Numbered from the stretch's first letter, positions 24,445 to 37,380 are shown. The stretch is DNA of 64,000 bases from Jacaranda mimosifolia (GCA_018894105.1 CM032128.1:30899299-30963298); one strand, 5' to 3'. The notes: generated from the letters alone by a model not told the origin. Numbers and translations: made by a program.

Positions 24445-24690
24445 CATCGTCTTTGATAGGTTATCAAAGAATGGGAGAACGTATGAAGAAGCTACCATAA
24501 AGCATTTGAATGAATAGATAGAGGTTGGATTGCAACTGCTTGTACGTGCTTATAAGAAACTCGATGAGGTAGAATATTCTGCTTGGAATGAAGAATTTAC
24601 CAGAGTGAAAAACCTCATTTAGTAGTGATAGGGAAGCAAATCTTGAACGGGCTTCTCATATTATGGAAAGAGACAGGAGTAAGAATACCC
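24445..24690 (+). pseudogene. P4-type phospholipid-transporting ATPase fragment (ALA-like)
   Basis: After a good splice acceptor (TTCTTACAG at 24436-24444), the frame reads IVFDRLSKNGRTYEEATIKH and then LVRAYKKLDEVEYSAWNEEF. This matches the nucleotide-binding-domain segment of plant aminophospholipid flippases that precedes DGD-type motifs. Defects: a TAG at 24515, more stops near 24618, and then a frame change before SDREANLERASHIMERDR. The rest of the roughly 1,200-residue enzyme is absent. This is a dead fragment that retains a genuine intron boundary, so it was copied from DNA and not from mRNA. Confidence 0.75.
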
Positions 24691-25084
24691 TCAGTTATGT
24701 TTGATCCAAATTTCATTATTTGATCTTAGTTTTACTAATATGAAGTCACTTGGAAATTTTTAGCTGGAAAAAAACAAAAAAAAAAAATATGAATCCAAGG
24801 AAATTCTGGTTTAGCATGTTGTAGACTCGATGTAAATTGATAGAGTTAAGTATGTATGAAAATTTTCATGTGCCATCCACCCATTGTTTGTTGGAATTTT
24901 ATAAGATCTCAAATAGAAAGCATAAACCTAGAAGAGTTACCTCCTTTAATGTTAGAATTGTTCTCCAGTAGCAATCACAATCTCCTCAGTGATAAAGAGG
25001 GCAAATTACATGTTTAAATGCCACTTATCCTTGGTATAAAGATTTTCATGTCAGAGTTAATTCGACAATGAACCTTTCAAACTT

Positions 25085-25600
25085 CAGGTATCCAAAAGAT
25101 GCAGAGAAGCACTTGCTTGATTTGAAAAGTGGCTTGACAAGGAATCAGGTATGCAGAACTCTTGTTAGTTTGAATTATTGAATTCCAGTTGTTATGTTCT
25201 TGTGGAAAATGCACATTTTTACTCCAGATTACATGGTTTTGTTTAGTAATCATTGCTCCATAGAGTACGTGTTCATATGTATCAATTTAGGTTGGTAAAA
25301 ATTTGATTTTCTTTTCTTCAACTGATTTCTTGTGGAAAACTATTCACCGTTTGCCGCTAGAATGTTTCATCTAATCCTTTTTTTTTTTTCTATTTTTTGT
25401 TATCTTATCTGAGAGAATTCATAAATGCTTGTGTTCATGTATGGAAATCAATGGTAAAGTCGATGTATGCAGAGATGAACAGAAGAAAAGCTCATCAAAA
25501 TAATGAACATACTGAGTGCAATCACAAAAATTACATGCATTTTGAGAATACAAGATTTACAATGGATGATATGGATAACGAAGGTATATATATTGTCAAA
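25085..25600 (+). pseudogene. BEL1-like homeodomain (BLH) gene fragment
   Basis: Two adjacent exon pieces. The first (about 25087-25158) reads YPKDAEKHLLDLKSGLTRNQ and ends at a GTATGC donor, the usual BLH intron position within the TALE homeodomain. The second (from about 25410) reads FINACVHVWKSMVKSMYAEM, which corresponds to [28 protein letters not shown]-type sequence downstream. Key homeodomain residues (Arg of INARVR, Pro of WKP) are altered and the N-terminal SKY/BEL region is absent. It cannot make a working transcription factor. It has the same orientation as the ATPase fragment upstream and the kinase fragment downstream. Confidence 0.75.
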
Positions 25601-25847
25601 TGCCTTATTAGCATTTCTCAATTTATATTAAGTGGAAGAGTATATTCCTTACAATTGTATATTAGCATTGAATCACTTTGATTGGTCATTGCATCCAAAA
25701 ATTTGAACTTTATTAGTTTGTTTTTGGTTTTGATAACTTAAAAATTGATTCTTTTTGCTTTTTTGTTTTTGTTCTTACGTTTAGGTGACTGCATATTGGG
25801 AGTGGAAGGTGAGGAAGTGAGTGGGAACTGATTCTGCATGGGTGATG

Positions 25848-27230
25848 ATGCCATAATTGTGCAACGAATCACGAAGATCAAAAGAGCTTGGTGATCTCCA
25901 GCCTACCCCTCAAACTACTAATCAACAAGAAAATTTTCTCCCACTTGCTTATACTAGAACCCGAAGGAAAGGAAAAGGGAGAGGGAATGCAACAGCCATA
26001 GCAAAAGGGCCACTACTTCTGGTAGAGGTAGGGGGATTAAGTTGATAGATTTAGACCCAGAGCCACCTGATGAGGTTCTTCCTAACTTTTGGACTTGGGG
26101 ACACTGAACCAACATTTAATAGAATAGAAGATGTTGTGGATAAGGAAATAGCCATGGAAAGTGGGAGTGGAGATAAAATAATGGGAGTTGAAGAAGAAGC
26201 AAGTACAACTTCAGTGCCTGATATGGCAAATTCCTATTCTATTCATATTCTTGAATGTCTTTTGGAAATATTTTGAGTATGGTCCCTGATTGACGGATTT
26301 TGAATTCTCGAGATTTCAAGTATCCAGTTTTTAAGTTAATTTTGTTTCTTAATTTATTTTTATTTATTTACTGCATTTTGGCAATATTTGCCTATTAAGT
26401 CCAGCTTTATTAATGCAGGCATGAGTAGATAATTCTCCCGTGTATAAGACAAAAACAAAATTAGGTAAGGGTAGAATCGGCCAAGTTTATGTCGGCAGGA
26501 GGGTAAGTGGCAGCACCGAAAGAATAGGACCAGATGCAATTGAAGTATCATTTGACACATTTATTGCTATTTGGGGATTACTGAAATCTGATCATTTTCT
26601 AAATTTAATTGGAAATAGTATATTTTTGTAGGTTGCATTGAAGTGTAAACATCAGAGTAGTAAGGGCTGCAATTATGCCCCTCCATATGAGTGGCAAGTG
26701 TACAAGTAAGTTCTCTATTCTTAATTTATCTTTCTTTTTACTTTAAATGTTCACTAATTAATATTCATTTTCTTTCATAAAAGCACTCTTAATGGATGTT
26801 ATGGGATCCCGTGGGTTCACTACAAGGGTTGCGAAGAAGACTTTCACATCCTGGTAGTTTTGATTATTGCATTTTGGTTCCATGATCTTCTATGTCGTTC
26901 TAAAAGAATAACTTTTTTCAGGTGATGGACATGCTAGGACCCAATCTTTGGAATGTTTGGAATTCTTTGGGCCAATCTTCAAACTTCCCTCTCCCCCACC
27001 CTGTTCTTCCTACAGTTCATGTGATTTGGCTCATAAATATCGAATAACGAGCAGAATCTGAAATTAGATTGCCATATATTTCCCTTGTGCTACTTTTCTC
27101 CTTGCTTGATGATGAGCACTTGTAACATGACGTCTCCAAATATGGCAGCTTGCATTGACTTGCATTGCTCTGGAGGCTATCTATTCTTGAAAAGCTCTTG
27201 TTGGTGACAATGAAGCCCCATTTTGGGAGT
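25848..27230 (+). pseudogene. MUT9-like (casein kinase I-type) protein kinase fragment, 5' half
   Basis: The piece starts with ATG CCA TAA and then SRRSKELGDLQPTPQ, matching the N-terminus of plant MLK/AEL kinases, with a stop at codon 3. Later pieces: GIKLIDLDPEPPDEVLP (frameshifted), [40 protein letters not shown] (26421-26480, a damaged glycine loop), VALKCKHQSSKGCNYAPPYE (26631 on, with the ATP-binding Lys), TLNGCYGIPWVHYKG (26786 on) and VMDMLGPNLWNVWNSLGQ (26922 on). Intron remnants separate them. The HRD and DFG catalytic segments are not found, so only the first part of the gene was retained. MLKs phosphorylate histone H3 and clock or ABA-pathway partners; this copy is inactive. Confidence 0.8.
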
Positions 27231-27239
27231 GTCCTATTG

Positions 27240-28740
27240 AGTTGGCCCCTATCGAAATGGGTACTCAATGTTTCGCCATGTCAACAAGAAGCAAAGTGTT
27301 CCAGTTCCTTTCCAATGAAAAAAGAGCTATTGGTACAATAAGCATACTGTTTCTTTTAATTCTTAAGTTGAAGATTTTTCATGTCATTCAATGTCTCCTT
27401 TTTGATAAATCTTGTTTTGATTGGATATATATTACTTGAATAACATTAAAGGTAGTGGTTGTTAGGCTCTCTTGAAAATGTAGTGTTGCAGGATAAAATT
27501 GCTGATGCAAGATTTATTATTACCTTCAAAATGAAAATTTTATCTATGCTTGTATTATCTCTAAATAATTGTTTAATTGATTCCATTGGCTATTATTTAG
27601 TTTTTTATGTGCAAGAAAGGAGGATTCCACCATGCATTTCCCGTTTATAGTTATTCAAAATTGTAAGCTATTTTTGAGCACCCAAAATGAAAGATGGTCA
27701 ATGATATATATTCTTTAAAACAGTGTTAAAAATTACTAATCCAATTCTTTATAAGATAATTTATCATGTTAAGAACCGCTAATCCAAAAAAGTCCTAAGT
27801 TTACATTTTTCTTAATTGCAACATTCATTGAGGAAAAAGTACTTAATCAACATAATTGTATTATTCTACTTGATTATAAATAAATAATTAACTAAACTAT
27901 TCATTAAATCAAGATATCAATGATTAATTAATATAAAGAATGATTCTAAATAAAATGGTATATTTAAAGATAATTCCTTAATAGAAAATTTTCCAGTGTA
28001 CTGAAGACATGTTAATTAACATAAGGTCTTGAACCCTTAGTTTTATAACTTTGCATTTCTATTTACTTTTTCTAGAAACAAAATATTATTATTCTATTAG
28101 GTAAATCAAGATGCAAAAACTAATTTAAATAATGGGCAATATTGAAATTAAAAGATATAAATTACTATTATAATAGACTAATATAAGTATAGTATATAAG
28201 GAGAACTCAAACATCCCTACTACCATATTCGGAAGTTACCAAAGCTAAAAAAGAACAAATCTTATAGGTCTATTTTTGTAGCATTTGTTTCTTTTATAGC
28301 CTTGAGCGTTTTGCATTCATTTAAATGAAGTACTGGTCGATTCAAAAAAAATAAAAATAATAAGATAGAGGAATTTATATCACAAATATATAAAGCAAAG
28401 GATTACCGAAAAAGGGATTATAATATTCTAAAATTTACTTCCTATACAAAAAAATAATTTTAATTAGAACAACGTAAATAAAAGAATAATTATTTATCAT
28501 ATAGAGTATTTTCCATTCTTCATCGAACTCATGGGCACAACACCACACCTTGTGCAGTGTGCTTTTTCTCTAGTGCGTGTGTATATATAAATATGAAATA
28601 AAAATATATTTTATTTTATTTTTTGTTCTGACCAACAAACCATGACTCCTAAACAACATAGGATATGTTATTTTCAGGATTTATTACCAGTCTATTACCA
28701 AAACATACATAACATCTTCAAAGAGATCTCTTGAATAAAA
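27240..28740. other. AT-rich sequence with a possible Helitron 3' end
   Basis: No gene is seen. At 28535-28555 GCACAA...TTGTGC forms a 6-bp stem. An alternative CACAC...GTGTG stem lies at about 28545-28562. Both precede CTAG at 28570-28573, which is followed by T. This is the layout of a Helitron 3' terminus (hairpin, about 10 bases, CTRR, then T). It would lie on the right of the gene-fragment mosaic. No matching 5' TC end was proven. Confidence 0.3.
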
Positions 28741-28908
28741 CTCCAAGCTAATAATGAAGGCATTTTTGTCTGGGAAACCATACATACAATCATCTCATAG
28801 CGAAACCATTTCACTAACTACATAATCACAGTGAAAGCAGGCCACAGGAAGAAAGATCGTTCTAAAGGTTAGAAACAGTTCTAAGCTGCAAATAAACCTC
28901 ACTCACTA

Positions 28909-31614
28909 TTAGCTGCTCTTATCAGCACTTTCTTCTGGATGACTTGGCTTATTGGAGTAATCTGTTGTTTCAGTTGTGCTGGAACTTCCACCATGCGGTG
29001 GCAAAGCAGCTTCACTGGTGTTGGAGTCAACAGAGACTTGTCCTGAATTGTGATGCTTCAGCTGTCCAGATTCAAGGGCAGGCAACATCTCATCATGTCT
29101 GGAAATGACAAGTTGAAGCTCGTCATGGAGGTTTAGCGCATCAAAAAGCATCACTTCATCATCAGCCGTGCTTTCTATAATTCTCTGAACAACAGGCAGA
29201 GATTGCTTGCACTTCTCTAACATGCTTACTGTCAGATCATCCTGCAAAAAATCACAACATAAGCTTTATTTGAGCTGTGTTATTTTGTGATGACATACAA
29301 ATTTTTTTGAAAAAGCAAATGTGAATGACACACACAGGAGTATGTGGTTAATCGAATTCGATATAAGGTTGTCTGATTCCATAGGCCATCAGGATGCAGA
29401 GAGGCAAGAAAGTACAAGCATCCTAAAGGCTGTCCAAGATTTATGGACTAATTGACAGAATAATGCTGTATCAGTTTTAAGTTCTTTATGAGAACCTTAA
29501 GATAAAACATATGATGATTTAATTATGAGAGAGAGATGAAAAAGTAGACAACATCAGATGAAAGGGATAGTGATAGAATTGCAGTAACACAGAATATGTG
29601 CGGAGAATCATGATAATTTCAAGACTGAGATATTGAAAAACTTGAATAAAATAACCTTCATGGGTTTTGGTTCAGTATCAGAATTCAATATGCTGGAGAG
29701 AATATCAAGACTATTCCTAGCCACAGCAAGAAACTCCTTTTTCTCTTCAATAGACTGGAAGCCGTAACTAATGAAAGTGGCATCTTCTTCATTTTCCACA
29801 CCAGTGTTGGGAATAGGATATCTCTCAGGAGGTGATAGTTGCTGTTGACCAAGATAAGACTCCAAGTTGTAATGCACAGGGGGGAAACTTTCTTCTTGGG
29901 GAGCTGGAGGAATTTCTCTCGACTTCAAGTGCTGCCAAAATTAGAAAGAAAATTTAAGCAACTCAATCCTCTATATGAGGGATTGAAACATAAATTGCAG
30001 ATCCTGCAGAATAATTCATACAGCACAAAGAAGTGAAACAGTAATGACATAAAAAACTAAAACTTACAGAAGGAGTGAAATATCTAATTCATACATATAT
30101 AGAATCCATAAAAGAATAGATATAACAAATAAACCACAAAGAACTACGACTTTGTGCATTCAGAATCAATCAATTATAGAAGTTCACTTCCATAAAGACA
30201 AATATCCCACGGTGAGCAACCATTCATATGTAAAAGTAAAGTGACAGGAAAATAACTGCTTCATCATTGGAAACTTTCTTCCCAACGAACTTCGGATAAT
30301 GCAAATTTTAGATCTCCATTTCCATCTTACACTATCAGTATCAATAATAAAAGGAAAAGAAGAAGAAGAAGAAGATCTATATTGCCAATGCAAAACTATA
30401 ACTAATTCTATGTGATCAAAGAAGCCCGACTGTCATTATCTAAGAATTTGTGTTTCAACTATACAATAAGGCTGAGACCAGTGAGCCTGGAGTTAGATAC
30501 AAGACAATAATCTCCATCATCCATGGGGTACACTTGTACATAACAGCAAAGCATCTTGGTCCTTGGAGATAACGCAATTAAGAAATTAAAAACATTTTTT
30601 TCCTCCTAACGTATATTAATATGGTTATCTTCCCTGTCTCTACAAGATTAAAAGAATAGTTTTTACACCTATTAAGTAACAGGGGAAAAAAACCCAGATA
30701 AATGTCAGAAAATGTGAATGGCATTGAATTCTAAAATAAGTAATCAGAAGCAGTAATTTTCTACATAATAACAATTACCAACTAAAATTGCATCATTCTT
30801 GTAAGGCTTGATCATTTGAGCCAATTAAATTTTCCACCACTATACAAGCAAAACAAGTTGTCAGGATATTATATTCTGAAATTTTAAGAAAAGCATTCAG
30901 AACATGATTCTCATAGTGATATCCATAACACCAATTTGACCCCCCAATAAATTTGGTCTAGGCGTTAATCCACATAAAGTGGATACAAACCAAACTATAG
31001 AATTCTTAAACTTTAGATGATAAAAGCAGAACTGATAAATAAATATGCTAGAAAAACATTGCTATAAATCTAAAACAAATGAATAGAGAAAGTTAGACAA
31101 AGACCATGTATGTCTGGCGAAAGACGGGCAAGTACTCAAGATCCTCGGACTCGCCCCAAGCCCTGATCAGCTGCATCGCCCTCACCCTAGTCCCGTGCTC
31201 CGTCCTCGAATCCTCAATCAACTTCACCATATCCTCTAGCACCTTCTCCGACGCCACCTCAGAGAACACCTTCTCGCAATTCGAAGTGCACGCCTCCAGC
31301 AAATCAAGGCTCAACCTCTGGGACACGGTATTCCTACCAGGCACCAGCTTCTTCTTGATCGCCCTAACAATCTCAGCGCCGTCGTACTCCCCGCGGCTGA
31401 TCATGGCGCAAATACGGAGGTTGAGGCCCCAGTTTGGCTCCTCCATGGAATCGGCGGTGGCCTCGTCCACTACCTTGGACTCTGGGGTGGGGGTTTGCAG
31501 TATTTCCTTCATTTTTGAGCTGATGGTGCGGCCCATCTGCGCGCCGCTCGTCTTTATTCGTTCCCCTAGGGAAGACGACGCCAGCTTCAGCTTTGACAAA
31601 TCCAGTTTCTCCAT
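28909..31614 (-). CDS. TOL2: TOM1-like protein (TOL), VHS-GAT ubiquitin receptor, TOL2-like
   Basis: Exons 31614-31105, 29931-29656 and 29241-28909 join in frame to give 372 residues. The VHS domain spans about 46-170 (SKVVDEATADSMEEPNWGLN, SQRLSLDLLEACTSNCEKVF, RAWGESEDLEYLPVFRQTYM) and the GAT three-helix domain about 228-312 (EEKKEFLAVARNSLDILSSI, DDLTVSMLEKCKQSLPVVQR). A Ser-rich tail follows. TOL proteins act like ESCRT-0 in plants, binding ubiquitinated plasma-membrane cargo such as PIN2 and sorting it to the vacuole. Length fits the short TOL1/TOL2 type, and the sequence fits TOL2 (At1g06210) best from memory. The ATG at 31614 was chosen; the frame extends five codons upstream only to a GTG. 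Its neighbours S26-like and RHON1 are in the same order as in Arabidopsis. Confidence 0.92.
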
Positions 31615-31841
31615 GATATTTTCTTTCACCGGTGATGGGGTTTGGATTTTCTTGAGGAAAAGGGATTATTAGGTGGCTATCAAGATTTGTTTGATTGAAT
31701 CGAGAACCAGGTCGATGGCAGGATTTAGTACAGAGATACGCGTGGCTTTTGATTTTTGGGGTGTTGGGGATGTGGATATATGATTAGGTTAAATTCATTT
31801 TGCCCCTTTATTATAGGGTCAAAAATTTTCTTATACTGTAA

Positions 31842-33668
31842 GGTTTCGTTTGATTGCTATAATTAGATTGGATATAATATTTATCTAACCTAATTTCTTG
31901 TTTAGTTTAAAAATATTGGGTCCTTTATAATTTTATGACCTAGTTTTCTATCTATCAAAGTAAGGGATTGTGAATTATATCTAGGAGGTGGGATGAGGTA
32001 TCAAAACCAATATTTCTAACTACAAAAATATAAAAAAAGACACATTTATCCCTCGATTATATATTGTATTAATTAGTGCACAAGTGTTTTTTATTATTTA
32101 ATTATTAATTATATGGTTTTTGTTAATTTTTTGCATGTGATATATAATTTTCATATAATTTCGGTCAATTATTTAAAATATATAAAATTACCTAATAAAT
32201 GTATGTCATCTATTTCATATGTAGGTGTATTTGGAATTTTAAAATATTCAACTTAAAAAGTATTATTAATATGAACTTTGTATAGTGAAGTTGTTAAGCA
32301 CCAAATGATAAAATATCTATACTATTATTAGGCATGGAAACAGGCTAGGCTTTGACTTAAATAAGCCAAGCCTGTTATGCAAGTAACGAGCTTGAGCCTA
32401 GTCTATTATCTATGATAAGCATTTTATAAAAGTTACACCTAGTCTTTTTAATAAATTTTAAAGCTTTAACCTGGTTTGAAAGTCTACCTAAAAGCTTATT
32501 TCCTACTAGGGCTTCAATTAAGTTTAAACATCACATAAATATAAATTTTTAATATGCTCAAACTTGTACTAGACCTTGATAATGATAAATAACAAGTGCA
32601 GAATTATGAAATTTCAAATCTAAGTACAAAATAGTATCATTTCAACAAAAAAACAATACTAAATAACATAACATATTCTATAAATGACTAATTAAATAAA
32701 TCAAATACAATTAATCATTTAATATTATACCACTATTATTGTATTTTTTATGTAAAGAGGGATAAACAAGCCAACTTGTTAGGCTTTGCAAGCTTTTAGA
32801 AGAGTTTAAATATAGCCTATTTAGTTAAAAATACTACTTTTTAAACCTTAATCTGGCCTTTTTTATTAAATAGGCTAGGTCAATGTAGGCCATAAGTAGG
32901 CTAGGCCATAGGCCCATGACAAGTAATTTGGTCTATTCCCATCCATACTATATCTCGAGCACCTACTCTATTTTAAGTATGTTTTTTAGTGGATTTTTCT
33001 CATTATTATTTTTTAACTTATTTTCTCTTCTCTAATATTTTTCATTTCAAATACTTACTTTTTTTCTTTTTCCTTCTATCTTAATTTTTTTCCTTTTACT
33101 CATCTAAAAATTTAAATAAATGTATTGAGAATATTGAAAATTTTAGTAATATATAAAAAATAAATAAATATTTTATTTATTTTCTACTATAAAATTTTAG
33201 CAAATACATCGAGTATGCCAAAATTGCTACTATAAACAATCCCTTCGGCCTTCAAGTTTACTTATGTTTGTACTTGCATGAAACATATCATTTATGTAGA
33301 AACTTCAAAATTAACTTACCATTTCAACTTGTTCCATCTAATTCAAACTTCAAATGTGGGTTTGTCTGATATGTTATAGTGAAGGAAAGTTGTTGGTATT
33401 GTACGCAAAATGCATCTTGCATTATTTAAAGTTATAGATGGGTATTTTAGTCATCATGATAGAGCATAATGTTAGTTTAGTAAATTTGAGTATATCCTAT
33501 GTTATCAATACTTACCAACCAAATAACAAAATTATATTTTGTTAGGATATCCATATTCTCAATCCTAACAACCAAACAAAATATTAGATGGTATTTACAT
33601 GTTATATGGCTTACATAACCATATCAATTTTATCATACTCAATCTCATCATTGCAACCAAACGCAACC
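31842..33668. mobile_element. PIF/Harbinger-type element with TAA TSD and a nested hAT
   Basis: The left end GGTTTCGTTTGATTGCTAT and the right end read in reverse (GGTTGCGTTTGGTTGCAAT) are TIRs, flanked by TAA at 31839-31841 and 33669-33671. No transposase frame is seen. About 0.6 kb of its length is a hAT-like insertion at 32329-32947. It interrupts an older element whose end (GGTTAAATTCATTTTGCCCC) is at about 31786. Confidence 0.65.
32329..32947. mobile_element. hAT-like element nested in the PIF/Harbinger element
   Basis: The ends TAGGCATGGAAACAGGC and (in reverse) TATGGATGGGAATAGAC resemble hAT TIRs. AGGCTAGGC/GCCTAG-type subterminal words are plentiful. The flanking 8-mers match only partly, so the exact borders are uncertain. 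Confidence 0.5.
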
Positions 33669-33772
33669 TAAAAATCTTCAAAAACCCCCTAAACTCCTCT
33701 TATCATTAATTTGATAATGGTAGTATAAATTATGCATATTTTTATACCCAAATTTCACTTTTGATATATATA

Positions 33773-34683
33773 AGGATAAATTTACTTTCCCTCCTATATA
33801 TGAGGGTTGTATCAAAAACTCCTTTGTATTATAAAAATCTTCAAAAATTCTCTTATAGCCTTCATACCATTGATGAACTAACTAACATTTAGAGTATCAT
33901 CTATTTTTACAATTTTAACATTAAATTTTTTTTCAAATAAAAGTCATCTCCTTAATTAGAATTTTCATTAGTCTAAATGCAAAACAATGCTAAGTAGCTA
34001 TTGCAATATAAAATCATCATATAGTGATTTTTTATGCTCAAGTAATTATACATCTATATTCGAAGGGTATTGTGTAGTTATAGTAAAATAATACTTATAC
34101 GCACTTCATGGTCTCTAAATAATCTTGGAACAATTTTTTGCTGGTTGTTGCGATTGTGAATATTTTTATCTATAAATTTTTAATTATTTATAATTCTATT
34201 AGCTACTTATTTTTACAATAGAAGCTAAATAAATGCAAATTTATGCATTAGATTGAGCCATATATATGTGATAAGGGAATAGAATTAGACAATCATTATT
34301 GAAGTTTATGGACAAAAAAAATAAAATTACTGAAGAGCTTTGCAAGTGTCATTGAGTTCAACCATCAAACTTTTGTAGGATTTTTTAGTATAAGGTATAT
34401 TCCCAAAATTTCCATGGATGATTAAGTATATTTATATCTTTTCTTTATGCGCTTTATTTTCTTCTTCACAATATTAGGTTGTTAAGGCTAATTTGTTATA
34501 ATAAAGAAAATGTCAAGTGTGCCACTTTTTTCGTAATTAACTTATTTTATAAGATTATATTAGTAATTTGGCATTGAAGATTAACACCATTAGCTTGTGT
34601 AAGAGGGTTTTTGAAAATTTTTAGAGTACAAGAGAGTTTTTGACATGACCCCATAGTACAAGGGAACAAAATGAACTTAACCC
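33773..34683. mobile_element. MITE or Mutator-like element with ~90-100-bp imperfect TIRs
   Basis: The left end GGATAAATTTACTTTCCC and the right end read in reverse (GGGTTAAGTTCATTTTGTTC) stay similar for about 90 bases, including TCAAAAACTC and CTTCAAAAATTC words. A third, shorter relative of this end lies at about 31786-31835. TSD not resolved. No ORF. Confidence 0.55.
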
Positions 34684-34878
34684 TATATTATTTGATAATT
34701 AATAGAAATTGGAGATGAGTATATGGTGGCTTCTAACATTCAATAAACATTTCCTTTTCTTAAAAAATTCTTCTTCAAATTTAATTTAATTCAATTTAAT
34801 TAATCTTATTATAAGTGTAAAATTATAAATTTACTTTCTGATGTTGCATGAATTCGAAGTTCTTTTCAAAAATTATAG

Positions 34879-35765
34879 TGATATGGGACAACCCAATAGG
34901 CCTAACCCAATAACACTCGATCAAAGCAAAGACACAGTGCTTTACAGCCCGTTCACCTGTTAGGCCCAACTGGCCATCAGTTCATTCACCTGTCAGGCCA
35001 AGCCGGCCGTGGCCCAACCACGTAATCGATCAAATCCAACATTACGAGGCTCCATCTACTAGCCCAAGCATCAGCGATCACTCATGTTGATCGAAGTATA
35101 TAGTCGACTATGATCGAGGAAGTTTCTTTCAACGCTTAGTTAGAGAGGCATTTGAATATGACAGAGTACCATCCTGTCAACCAGATTCTAGTGGATAACT
35201 CACAGGCAAGTACTAGTCTCAATCGGGAAGGTCGATCAAGCATGACAGCTTCTCCACCGTATTGAATACACTGACAAGTGGCATGTCTCTGCACTAATGG
35301 CGCGTGTTATCACCTGTACCATCTTTTCAGCCGCGTCAGGCTAGTGCATGGAACTAGTGTACCACCTTCTCCTAGGTAGCTAGAGGCAGCGCCACTTGAA
35401 ATAGTACACAGGTTGGAGATGACTTAAAGGTCCTTAGGTAAAGACAAAGGCCCTTTCTATACAGCAAGGACATTATAGACATGTCAATCACACCAAGAAG
35501 GCTATAGATACCTCGTTGCCAGCCTTCAACAAGGTATGCCATTTATCATCTAAAAGCCCTCACTTTGCTGGTCTATCTTCTAGTCAATTATACTGACTTG
35601 AGCGTCGAAGTTTCTTAGCCGAGGGCTCTTTGGTTAGCCTGACGTTTGCTATTAGTTGCAGGACTCGATCCCATCATTTCACCAAGCACCCCTATCGACC
35701 TATTATCTGGTCGATTGGATTGAACCTTAGCTTAATACATCTCCAAACAATTTACACCCTCATCA
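34879..35765 (+). repeat. 5' LTR of the Tat-type element
   Basis: Starts TGATATGGGACAACCC and ends TTTACACCCTCATCA. 887 bases, with many substitutions relative to the 3' copy. Confidence 0.9.
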
Positions 35766-35811
35766 TTTTAGCGCCATTTGTGGGAAACTTAAGTCTGCAA
35801 CTACGAAAAAT

Positions 35812-37380
35812 GGTTAACATTAAGCGAGCCGCTTTTGAGATGGAGGAGAATAGGAAATCCCTAATCCCTCCCCCTTGACCTCAAGAACCAGACATGGCGG
35901 GACTCAATTCCCAGCCAGAGCAAGTGGTCACCTTGACCATGCCCCAACTTATGCAGTTGATAAGTGAACAGATATCTATCCAAATTTCTGCTCAACTGTC
36001 AGCTACCCTCAATTGACATAATAACCAACTTGGACCAGCTGCTAGCGCCACTCCTCAACCCACTCAGTGCAAGGAGAAGCCCCCTAGAGAAGAATGCTGA
36101 CATAACCCTCGAGAAAAAGTTGCAGATTTCATGGATCATGGCGTTGGACCCCTTCAAGCCCCATAGCGCAATAGGGTCGAGGCGTGAGGCCTCAAACAAA
36201 TAGAAACCTAAATTAAATTGATATGGAGGAATGGGAAAAAGTTTCCCGTCAAGTGCAGAAGTTGAACTGGTAACTCGAAGAAATTTCGAAGAAGAACTCT
36301 GAGAGAAACCCACATTATGATGGCACTCCACGTTTTCGTCAAGAAAAGAAGTCACCATTCATACATGAGATAGTCGACGAGTGAATCGTTGTCGACGCTA
36401 AAGTTCCAACTGGGGTTGCCCAGATATGATAGCTTGACGAACTCGAATGAGCACTTACTACAATTCGAGCACATGATGCAGTTGCATGGGTACGATGCTT
36501 ACATCCACGCCAAGATGCTAGTTACCACTTCTAAGGAATTGCGCCCAATTAGTTTGTGAAGTTGGAACCAGTGTTGATCTATTCCTATAATCAGCTATGC
36601 GACAAGTTTCTTCACTAGTTTGCTAGTCGGAGAAAGGCGAAGCTCCCCCATACCCATTTACACACCATCAAATAGAATGAGGAAAAGTTGCCCCGCAATT
36701 TTTTTACCAGGTTCAACATTGAAGTTCTGAAGATCGACAGCGCCAGGATTGAATTCTTGATTGATGTGCTCTTCCTAGGCTTCCGACATAAAGAATGCAT
36801 TAATGCTGCTTTGGTCAGGAAGCGACCAAGAACCATGGAAGAGCTGCTAAACCTCGCAGAGAGGTACATGACTCAAGAAGATATGAATAAACTCAAGTAT
36901 GACAATTCTGATGCCGACAAGAAAAAGGCTAAAGAAAAAGATGAACGTCAGCACAAAGATGGTCATCAATCTCTGATCAAACATCTCCACAATTACACTC
37001 CGCTCAATGCTGCAAGAAATGAGGTACTATTTGCCATCCAGCACGACAACCTCCTCAAGAAACCCAGAAAATTGACCGAAACAGAAGCCATGAAGAGATC
37101 TAAGAAATACTGCCACTTCCATAAGCAAAAAAGCAATGACACGATGGACTGTTTCAACCTCCACGATGAAATCGAAAGGTTTATTTGACAAAGCCATTTG
37201 AAAAAGTTTGTCGAGAAGAGAGCCCGACAAGAAGCGGGCTTAACCAACCAGACTCCCCGTAGAGAAAGGTCGATTAGCCCAAGGAAAGAAGATAAGGGAA
37301 AGAAACCTACCCACGATCCCCGCCCACCCATCAGAGGATTGACACTATCGCATGAGGCCCAACTAGGGAGGACTTGAAGT
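35812..37380 (+). pseudogene. gag remnant of the Tat-type element
   Basis: Starts MVNIKRAAFEMEENRKSL and breaks at a stop within 22 codons. Recognisable gag pieces follow: KFQLGLPRYDSLTNSNEHLL (about 36401 on) and the open stretch 36688-37185 (FFTRFNIEVLKIDSARIEF, RTMEELLNLAERYMTQED). The zinc-knuckle-like motif CHFHKQKSNDTMDC has lost the usual Gly-His. A charged, Lys-rich linker (SISPRKEDKGKKP) leads toward the protease. Confidence 0.8.

Noticed and set aside
31106..31672. 188-codon plus-strand ORF
   Set aside because: Antisense shadow of the TOL VHS exon.
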